From positions 1-64,000 of the forward strand of contig CANQZG010000007.1 in the NCBI GenBank assembly GCA_947628305.1: a stretch of 64,000 bases of DNA. Direction: 5' to 3'. The stretch is from an uncultured Muribaculaceae bacterium. GTDB lineage: Bacteria; Bacteroidota; Bacteroidia; Bacteroidales; Muribaculaceae. The notes below the pieces were generated by a model. The model was not told the origin of the DNA. It saw only the letters and a program-made list of their open reading frames with translations, and searched no databases. The position numbers and the translations under genes were made by a program. Position 1 is the stretch's first letter. Each line of letters starts with the position of its first letter. Positions 9,758 to 16,947 of this stretch are shown here, in pieces.

Positions 9758-10510
9758 ATGATTCCTAAAGTATCTGTAATTACGCCATGTTACAATGCCG
9801 AACTGACATTGGCCGAAACAATAGAGTCTGTTTTAGCGCAGACATTCCAAGAATGGGAGATGTTGATTGTGGATGACTGTTCGACCGACGGTTCTGCCGG
9901 GGTGGCAAAGAGGTATGCCTCACACGACAGCCGTATAAAATATTTTAGGACTGATGCGCCGTCAGGCTCTCCGTCATTGCCCCGCAACATCGGTCTCGAC
10001 AATGCCACGGGCGAATATATCGCCTTCCTCGATTCCGATGACCTTTGGCTGCCGACAAAATTGGCAGAACAGATACTTTTTGCCAAAAAGACCGACCACG
10101 GTTTCATATACTCTGATTATGAAAAAATGGATTGGATGGGAATACGTAATGACCGTAAGATATTGATGCCTGAGAAGTCATCATTTTGGTCGGTGTTGGA
10201 GTCATGTACTATTCCATGTCTGACTGTTATGTTACGGCGGGATATAATAGGCGATACGCGTTTCAAAGAAATTCCAAAAGAGGACTTCGCTTTCTGGCTC
10301 GACATTCTAAGGAAGGGTATTCAGGCTTATAATACAGGGCGTATACATGCTCTTTATCGCGAACAAAAATCGAGCCGTTCGTCCAATAAATTAGAAATGA
10401 TTCGTCAGCAATGGCATGTTTTACGCAGTGTGCAGGGATGTAATCGATTCCTTTCTACATACTTTATAAGCATTTATCTATTCAAAGGTTTTTTTAAATA
10501 TATAAGATAG
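9758..10510 (+). CDS. Family 2 glycosyltransferase
   Basis: A 250-residue GT-A enzyme. It has the N-terminal VSVITPCYNAELTLAETIESVLAQTFQ, then LIVDDCSTDGS and the DXD-type AFLDSDDLW that binds the nucleotide sugar and metal. The length fits a soluble domain with a short basic C-terminus. It is the last gene of the first capsule module: the stop codon lies inside the upstream copy of the 194-bp direct repeat, which brings a terminator hairpin 24 bp later. Confidence 0.9.
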   Translation: MIPKVSVITPCYNAELTLAETIESVLAQTFQEWEMLIVDDCSTDGSAGVAKRYASHDSRIKYFRTDAPSGSPSLPRNIGLDNATGEYIAFLDSDDLWLPTKLAEQILFAKKTDHGFIYSDYEKMDWMGIRNDRKILMPEKSSFWSVLESCTIPCLTVMLRRDIIGDTRFKEIPKEDFAFWLDILRKGIQAYNTGRIHALYREQKSSRSSNKLEMIRQQWHVLRSVQGCNRFLSTYFISIYLFKGFFKYIR

Positions 10511-10700
10511 GAAAACGATGCAATAGGCACAAAGATACCCTGTCGTTAAGATGTTAGAAATACGACAGGGTATCCTTTATTTTGTGGGTTACAGGATTTT
10601 CTTGGATTGGCCTTGGCGTAGCTTGACGTTGAGTGTCTTGCCGTTGACTGTGACGGAGGTTTTGCCTGATGTACGGGCGGTGAGAGTCAGCGAGGTTACG
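10507..10700. repeat. 194-bp direct repeat, upstream copy
   Basis: This segment matches 14336-14529 at 189 of 194 positions by eye (five substitutions, no gaps), with an offset of 3829 bp. In the downstream copy the sequence is the terminator and last ~37 codons of the GH95 fucosidase gene. Here the same tail is orphaned. The two copies bracket the broken-flippase/glf/DUF4422 module. Confidence 0.92.
10534..10574. terminator. Bidirectional hairpin terminator, upstream copy
   Basis: A 13-bp perfect stem, GATACCCTGTCGT (10534-10546) with ACGACAGGGTATC (10562-10574), and a 15-base loop. It follows the GT2 stop on the + strand and the orphan GH95 tail on the - strand. It is identical to the hairpin at 14363. 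Confidence 0.7.
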
Positions 10701-10790
10701 TTTGTCAGCATAATCACGGCTTCGATTCCAGCAGTCACACGTTCTGCCGCACGGCGCGAGTGCTCTCGCGGACATCCTCGGTTATCTGCG
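10589..10790 (-). pseudogene. Mosaic gene remnant: antitoxin-like + GH95 internal + GH95 tail
   Basis: Read on the minus strand, this scrap joins three pieces. At 10718-10781 lies a degenerate match to the 71-aa partner of the zeta-like toxin (encoding RRAAERVTAGIEA; the intact gene has RRAAERVAAGIEA). At 10699-10724 lies a 26-bp exact match to GH95 interior 16016-16041 (encoding VIMLTN). From 10700 down to the stop at 10589 runs the GH95 C-terminus. The three pieces stay in one frame across both joins, but a 2-bp insertion disrupts the frame further upstream and no start is present. The interval 10511-10857 holds no intact gene; beyond this scrap I see nothing at 10791-10857. Confidence 0.75.
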
Positions 10791-10857
10791 CGGCTTCGAG
10801 TTAATCACCGGACAATAATGACACACATTACGCGTTATATGAGAAAACGCCCACATT

Positions 10858-12332
10858 ATGTCTATTGCCATGGCATCGGTAAAAAGCAATATATTATTGA
10901 ATGGGATTAATACAGTTACCGGGTTGTTGTTCCCGGTGATTACTTTCCCCATACGCGGCGAGGGTGCTGTTGCCAGAAGGGATTGGGACTGTGAATTTTC
11001 TCAACTCCATTGTGGGATATATTGTGTTGCTAACGAGTCTCGGCATTCCGATGTATGCTGTCAAAGAAGTTGCTAAATACCGAGATGACAAACGACAACG
11101 GGATAGTATAACGATAGAAATATTGGTGCTGAGCACTATATTTTGTCTGTTGGGGTATATAGCCGTATGGCTTTTGTCAGAGTATGTCCCACAGGTGCAC
11201 CGGCAGTCTGTCTTCGTTATTCTATATTCTTAGCCTGTCGATAGTCTTCACTACAATCGGGGTTAACTGGTTTTATCAAGGTATAGAGGATTTTAAATAT
11301 ATTACTATACGTGCGTTGGTTATACGAGTGTTGTCAGCGGCTTCTCTTTTCATATTTGTCAAAAATGAATCAGATTTGTTGATATATGGCTTTATAATCG
11401 TAGGTTCTACAGTGGGGAATAATTTGGCAAATTTTGTTCACTTGCGAAAATATATTGATTGGGGGTTGATTGAATTTGGGGAACTTAGAATCATTAGGCA
11501 TATAAAGCCGGCTCTACAAGTGTTTATCTTGAATTTGATAATAAGTCTATATGTTCAGTTGAACTCAATAATGCTTGGGTTTATGTCGGGTGACGAGTCG
11601 GTTGGCTTTTTCACGGCCGGTACAAAGATGACTCATATTGGGTTGACGGTCATTACCTCTTTGGGGACTGTGCTTTTGCCGAGATGCTCTCATTTGTTAC
11701 AGGCAGGGGATAAGGATGGTTTTACATCTGTTATAAATAAATCTCTTGATGTGACATTGGCATTCTCGCTCCCTATGGCGGTTGGATTGATGATACTTGC
11801 CTCTCCGGTGATTAGGGTGTTCTGTGGGGGAGCTTATCAGGAATCCATTCCAGTGTTATACTTTAATGCGCCGGTTATTGTGTTGATATCATTAACAAAC
11901 GTGATGGGCATACAGGTCCTTTATCCGATGGATAAAGTGTGGCTTGTGATTATGAGCGTTATGGGTGGTGCGATAGTGAATGTGGCACTCAATCTGATAC
12001 TTATAACACACTATGGTGCGGTCGGTGCGGCTGTCGCCACGCTGATGGCGGAATCGATGGTTCTGTTTTTGCAATTGATTCTTGGACGGAAATATTATCC
12101 ATTTAACATTGGGCGCATTGTAAATTGGAGGTATATTTGGGGCTCTGGAATAATGGCGATAGTGGTTTATTTGTTGGCATCCGAGGTTTCATCAGATGCC
12201 GTGAAATTGATTGTCGGGACAACAATCGGGATTGTAGTATATTTCATTTCACTAATTATTATGAAAGACCAATTGTCTCTCGAAATTGTGAGTATGGTTT
12301 TTAAAAAGATATACCATGGAAACAAGATATGA
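10858..12332 (+). pseudogene. Second Wzx-type flippase, broken by two frameshifts
   Basis: Three consecutive frames together encode one MOP-superfamily flippase of ~490 residues. Frame 1 gives SNILLNGINTVTGLLFPVITF; frame 2 resumes YAARVLLPEGIGTVNF and the following helices; frame 3 resumes SLFYILSLSIVFTTIGVNWF to the end. The breaks are an extra C in a C run (10947-10950 reads CCCC; three C's would give FPYAARVLL) and a tandem GTCT duplication (11206-11213). Either ATG 10858 or 10870 could be the start. It overlaps glf by 17 bp. Assembly error is possible but would have to occur twice. Confidence 0.8.
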
Positions 12333-13452
12333 TTATCTGATAGTCGGGGCGGGCCTTTTTGGGGCGACGTTCGCCCATCTTGCCGATAAACAGGGAAAGC
12401 GTTGTCTTGTCATAGACAAACGGCTTCATACCGGAGGAAATATTTACTGTGAGAATATCAAAGGCATAAACGTACATAAATACGGTGCGCACATATTTCA
12501 TACATCCGATAAAAAAATATGGGATTTTGTGAACTCCATTGTTCGGTTTAACCGTTATACCAACAGTCCGGTCGCGCAAGCCGCTGATGGACGGTTGTAT
12601 AATTTGCCGTTTAACATGAATACGTTCTATCAGATGTGGAATGTCAAAACCCCCGAGGAGGCATACGCCAAGATTGAAGAACAGCGTCGTGAAGCCATTT
12701 TGCAGATGGAAGAAGATGGAATCACGGAACCACGGAACCTAGAGGAACAGGCTTTGGCTCTTATCGGACGGGATATTTATTATAAACTGATAAAAGGCTA
12801 CACCGAGAAACAATGGGGGCGTTCATGCTCTAGGCTTCCGGCGTTCATCATCCGTCGTCTGCCTGTCCGATTGACATTTGATAACAATTATTTCAACGAT
12901 ACCTATCAAGGGATTCCGATAGGCGGTTATAATCGTTTGGTTGATGGCCTTCTGAATGGTATAGAGGTGATTCTTGACACCGACTTTTTCTCTGACAGAG
13001 AAAAATGGGAGAGTCTTGCCGAAAAAATAGTGTTCACAGGCAAAATAGATGAATTCTATGGGTATCGATTTGGAAAGTTACAGTATCGCACTGTGCGTTT
13101 CGAGACAGAAATCCTTGAGGAGGCCAACTATCAAGGAAATGCGGTTGTAAACTATACGTCATCTGAAGTTCCATATACACGAATTATAGAGCATAAGCAT
13201 TTCGAAGCGTTTGGCAACGAGGTCTACGACAATCCACATACAGTGATATCACGTGAATATTCGACCGAATGGGTTGAGGGGATGGAACCATTTTATCCTG
13301 TCAATGACACCAAAAACCAGGAAATTTATGCAAAATATAAGAAGTTGGTAGACAGAGAGGATAATGTGATATTTGGCGGGCGTCTTGCCGAATATAAGTA
13401 CTATGATATGGCTCCTATAATTGCCAATGTCTTAAAATATTTTAATATATAA
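12316..13452 (+). CDS. glf: UDP-galactopyranose mutase
   Basis: A 378-residue flavoenzyme interconverting UDP-galactopyranose and UDP-galactofuranose. The N-terminal FAD-binding motif YDYLIVGAGLFGA, the GGNIY and KYGAHIFHT motifs and the C-terminal FGGRLAEYKYYDM are diagnostic, and the length fits the family. It implies galactofuranose in the polymer made with this module. The gene starts inside the 3' end of the broken flippase and is followed 6 bp later by a DUF4422 glycosyltransferase. Confidence 0.95.
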   Translation: METRYDYLIVGAGLFGATFAHLADKQGKRCLVIDKRLHTGGNIYCENIKGINVHKYGAHIFHTSDKKIWDFVNSIVRFNRYTNSPVAQAADGRLYNLPFNMNTFYQMWNVKTPEEAYAKIEEQRREAILQMEEDGITEPRNLEEQALALIGRDIYYKLIKGYTEKQWGRSCSRLPAFIIRRLPVRLTFDNNYFNDTYQGIPIGGYNRLVDGLLNGIEVILDTDFFSDREKWESLAEKIVFTGKIDEFYGYRFGKLQYRTVRFETEILEEANYQGNAVVNYTSSEVPYTRIIEHKHFEAFGNEVYDNPHTVISREYSTEWVEGMEPFYPVNDTKNQEIYAKYKKLVDREDNVIFGGRLAEYKYYDMAPIIANVLKYFNI

Positions 13453-13458
13453 TAAGCT

Positions 13459-14298
13459 ATGGATGATGTCCGTGAAAATGTTTCGATTATAGTCTGCTGT
13501 CACAAGGATGATTATTATTACTCTGGGCCGGGGTTCATCCCTGTTCAGGTTGGCAAGGCTATTGCAAAAACTGATTTAGATATTCAAGGGGACGATGAGG
13601 GGGATAATATATCTGCTAAAAATCCTAATTATTGTGAGTTGACGGCTCATTATTGGTTGTGGAAAAATAATCGGGCGTCTAAATATGTGGGGTTGAATCA
13701 TTACCGTAGATATTTTGATTTTAATCATAAATTGCCTTTCGGACTTTTTTTTAGAAACGTATCTAAAAAGGAGATTGAAAAGAATCCACCGACATTGCCG
13801 GATTTGGATAGATTGTTTGAAAAATACGATATTGTACTTTCCAAGCCAAATATTTACCCTTACTCATTATTTCAGGACTATTGCATGGCGCATATTTTTG
13901 ACGACTTTCAGATACTTGAGATGACTGTCAAAAAGATGTATCCTGATTATATGGATAGTTTTAGCCATATAATGAGAAAAAACAATCGATTGTCTCATTA
14001 TAACATGTTTATAATGCAGCGAGATAGGTTCAACGATTATTCGGAGTGGCTTTTTAATATACTTTTTGAAGTCGAGAAGTATGTGAAGATTTCGGCCTAT
14101 CCTTTTCAAGCGCGGGTATTCGGGTATATGTCAGAGAGGTTGCTGAATGTCTATGTCTACCATCATAGATTTAGGGTAAAATATGTTCCCGTTATGAAAG
14201 TATGCGAAGACATAGATGGTTCTGTTTTGAGATGTACTATTAGTGCTTTCCGGAACAAAATTACCGCATGGATGTTATCTGGGTATGCCAATTCTTGA
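13459..14298 (+). CDS. DUF4422-domain glycosyltransferase
   Basis: A 279-residue DUF4422 protein, a family common in capsule loci and believed to transfer sugars. Visible landmarks are VSIIVCCHKDD at the N-terminus, ISAKNPNYCELTAHYWLWKN, the VGLNHYRRYFDF motif and the HYNMFIMQRDRFNDYSEWLF segment. Next to glf it may be a galactofuranosyltransferase, but that is inference. It is the last gene of the + strand locus; 37 bp later the downstream copy of the direct repeat and its terminator begin. Confidence 0.85.
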   Translation: MDDVRENVSIIVCCHKDDYYYSGPGFIPVQVGKAIAKTDLDIQGDDEGDNISAKNPNYCELTAHYWLWKNNRASKYVGLNHYRRYFDFNHKLPFGLFFRNVSKKEIEKNPPTLPDLDRLFEKYDIVLSKPNIYPYSLFQDYCMAHIFDDFQILEMTVKKMYPDYMDSFSHIMRKNNRLSHYNMFIMQRDRFNDYSEWLFNILFEVEKYVKISAYPFQARVFGYMSERLLNVYVYHHRFRVKYVPVMKVCEDIDGSVLRCTISAFRNKITAWMLSGYANS

Positions 14299-14335
14299 CG
14301 GAATCTGCGGTTGCTGATACCGAAGGCTTTCTAAA

Positions 14336-14529
14336 ATAGGAAAACGATGCAATAGGCACAAAGATACCCTGTCGTTAAGATGTTAGAAATACGACAGGGT
14401 ATCTTTTATTTTGTGGGTTACAGGATTTTCTTGGATTGGCCTTGGCGTAGCTTGACGTTGAGGGTCTTGCCGTTGACTGTGACGGCGGTTTTGCCTGATG
14501 TGCGGGCGGTGAGTGTCAGCGAGGTTACG
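14336..14529. repeat. 194-bp direct repeat, downstream copy
   Basis: This is the partner of 10507-10700, with five substitutions and no indels. It covers the terminator, the stop codon (14418) and the C-terminal codons of the intact GH95 gene, so this copy is likely the ancestral context. Confidence 0.92.
14363..14403. terminator. Bidirectional hairpin terminator, downstream copy
   Basis: A 13-bp perfect stem, GATACCCTGTCGT (14363-14375) with ACGACAGGGTATC (14391-14403). It lies between the convergent DUF4422 and GH95 genes and could stop transcription from both sides. Confidence 0.75.
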
Positions 14530-16817
14530 CGTCCGTCTTTCCATGACATATCCACGGTGTGGCCCGTGCGGGTGCAGATTCCTTTTACCGAGCCTGTGTG
14601 CCACTCCACGGGCAGAGCGGGGAGCAGGGTGATATTGTCGGGGGTGCTTTGCATCAGCATCTCGATGACGCCCGCGCTACCGCCGAAGTTACCGTCAATC
14701 TGGAACGGGGAGTGGGCATCGAGCAGATTGGGATAGGTGCCGCCTCCGCGCCTGGCATCCTTTTCACGGTAATCGTATGGGGTGACGTAGCGTAGCAGCG
14801 TGCGGTAGGTTTGATAGGCTTTCTTCGCATCACCGAGACGGGCGTACAGGTTGATGCGCCATCCGGTGCTCCAGCCGGTTGTCTTGTCACCCTTGATTTC
14901 GAGGGTACGGGCGCATGCCTTTGCTAACTCGGGTGTAGACTTGACAGATATATGGTGTCCGGGGTATAGACCGAACAGATGGGACTGGTGGCGGTGTTGC
15001 GGGTCTTGGTCATCCCAGTCTTCCGGCCATTCCTGCAGATTCCCTTTCGCCCCGACTTTGTAGGGTGACAACCGAGGCAGGGTCGCGTCGATGCGTACGA
15101 TGAGTTCACGGTCAACGCCAAGTTCACTGGCGGCCTGTCGTGTGTCCATGAGGCATTGGCGTATCATGGCGATGTCGGCAGTGCCGCCCGCCAATGTCGC
15201 GCCTTCATATCCGTCGGGTGCGCGGTAGATGTTCTCGGGCGACGTCGAGGGTGACGTGATGAGTTTGCCGTCACGTTCCACGAGCCAGCCGAGGCAAAAT
15301 TCGGTGGCACCGCGAAGTGCCGGATAGGATTGTCTTAATTGCTCGCGGTTCCGGGTGAACAGATAGTGCTCCCAAACATGGGTCGATACCCATGCGCCCC
15401 CCATGTTCCAGTTGGCCCATGACGGATGCCCGGTGCCGTTGCCCACAGGGCATGTCATCGCCCATATATCGGTGTTGTGTCCGAGGCACCATCCGTCGTT
15501 TACGCCGTAATAGGCCTTGGCGGTCTCTTTGCCCCCGGCTGTTAGGTTGTCGATGAAACCGAGCAAAGGACGCTGTGTCTCGGCGAGGTTGGAGGTCAAT
15601 GCGCCCCAATAATTCTCCTCAAGGTTTATATTGGTGGTGTAGTTGCAGCTCCATGGCGGGGTGAGGCTTTCGTTCCACAGTCCTTGGAGGTTGGCGGGGA
15701 CACCGTCGGTGCGTGAACATGAAATCAACAGATAGCGGCCATATTGGAAATATAGTGTCTCCAATTCAGGATTGTTGTGTCGTGAGTCGGTGTATTCACG
15801 CAGCTGGACATCGGTGGTGAGAGCCTTTATGCCGGAGGCGGTTTTCCCGAGGTCAAGGCTCACGCGGTCAAACAACGGGCTGTAATCAGCGATGTGCCGG
15901 CCGAGTAAATCGGTATAATCTTTTGACATACAATTGTCCATGCGCCTCGTCGCTATGTTGCGATAGTCCCGGCCTTCTTTCACCGGGTCTTTGTCGTGTC
16001 CGTTGAAACTTGTCGCGTTTGTCAGCATAATCACGGCTTCGCGACAGCCTTTAAGCTCGATTTCGCCTGAAGGATGGGCCGTGATGTCGCCGCCGTCAAT
16101 AGCCTTGACTTTTATTATGGTGCGGAAATGTATGCCACGGTTGGGGTCATATAGGTGCGATTTTTTTGATATATAGGTTGGCAGCGATTTGTAGGCGGCA
16201 TAACCGTCGGCTGTTATGCTTCCGTTGGCAGACGCCGTTGTGGAGTGGGGGAGCAATGACGTGAATGACACTGTCGCCCTGATTCCTTCGGGACTGTCGG
16301 AGTGAAGTCTTACGATTATCGCCGAATCGGGGGCGGTGGCGAAGTATTCGCAACAGAACCGATGGCCGTTTACGGTGTATTCCGCCGATGCCACGGCACG
16401 CGATATATCAAGTGAGCGCTGATAATCGGTCGCACCGTCATGTGTTCCGAGATAATTGATGACAAGATTACCGAGAGGCTGATAGTTTTCGCTGTAATGC
16501 CCCTGTACTTTGTATTGCAATGAATCGGCGGCGCGGTAGTCGCCACGGTCAAGTGCGGCGCGTATCGCCGGGATGACCTTATGGGCGTTGGGGTTGACAA
16601 CAGAGCGGTCAGGTTCACCTGTCCATAAAGTTATATCGTTCAGTGACAGCCGGTCGCAATCAGCCCCGCTGTAAATCGCCGCACCGATTCGACCGTTGCC
16701 AATAACCAGCGTCTCCTCAAAATACTTTGCCGGTCGGTCATAGTCGAGCGTCAACTGATTGGCTTGCCCCGAAAATGAGACAATTGTTATAAGATGTAAT
16801 ATCAGATGTCTTTTCAT
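14418..16817 (-). CDS. GH95 family alpha-L-fucosidase
   Basis: A 799-residue secreted glycoside hydrolase with a hydrophobic N-terminal signal (MKRHLILHLITIVSF...). GH95 landmarks are ETLVIGNGRIGAAIYSG near residue 35, NLQGLWNESLTPPWSCNYT then NINLEENYW (the paired Asn of the active site) at ~380-400, HRHQSHLFGLYPG, and FQIDGNFGGSAGV with the catalytic-region Asp near 725. The family hydrolyses alpha-1,2-linked fucose, or sometimes L-galactose. Its G+C-richer sequence and reverse orientation set it apart from the capsule genes. Its last codons are duplicated at 10.6 kb. Confidence 0.9.
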   Translation of the reverse strand: MKRHLILHLITIVSFSGQANQLTLDYDRPAKYFEETLVIGNGRIGAAIYSGADCDRLSLNDITLWTGEPDRSVVNPNAHKVIPAIRAALDRGDYRAADSLQYKVQGHYSENYQPLGNLVINYLGTHDGATDYQRSLDISRAVASAEYTVNGHRFCCEYFATAPDSAIIVRLHSDSPEGIRATVSFTSLLPHSTTASANGSITADGYAAYKSLPTYISKKSHLYDPNRGIHFRTIIKVKAIDGGDITAHPSGEIELKGCREAVIMLTNATSFNGHDKDPVKEGRDYRNIATRRMDNCMSKDYTDLLGRHIADYSPLFDRVSLDLGKTASGIKALTTDVQLREYTDSRHNNPELETLYFQYGRYLLISCSRTDGVPANLQGLWNESLTPPWSCNYTTNINLEENYWGALTSNLAETQRPLLGFIDNLTAGGKETAKAYYGVNDGWCLGHNTDIWAMTCPVGNGTGHPSWANWNMGGAWVSTHVWEHYLFTRNREQLRQSYPALRGATEFCLGWLVERDGKLITSPSTSPENIYRAPDGYEGATLAGGTADIAMIRQCLMDTRQAASELGVDRELIVRIDATLPRLSPYKVGAKGNLQEWPEDWDDQDPQHRHQSHLFGLYPGHHISVKSTPELAKACARTLEIKGDKTTGWSTGWRINLYARLGDAKKAYQTYRTLLRYVTPYDYREKDARRGGGTYPNLLDAHSPFQIDGNFGGSAGVIEMLMQSTPDNITLLPALPVEWHTGSVKGICTRTGHTVDMSWKDGRVTSLTLTARTSGKTAVTVNGKTLNVKLRQGQSKKIL

Positions 16818-16947
16818 GCTATAGGCGATAGATTATTAAAGAATGTTATACGTTATTCATATTGATTGAGTGAAATTAATGAATTCGGTATCTTGTATGA
16901 TAGTATTTAGGGTATGAAGCCATCTTGACTTCTCACTGACTCCATGT

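Noticed and set aside
10551-10910. Open frames on the + strand over the two direct repeats as genes
   Set aside because: They are complementary to the GH95 tail and terminator; the repeats explain them.
10507-14529. Transposon or integron as carrier of the glf module
   Set aside because: No transposase, integrase, terminal inverted repeats or target-site duplication is visible; the repeats are pieces of an ordinary gene end.
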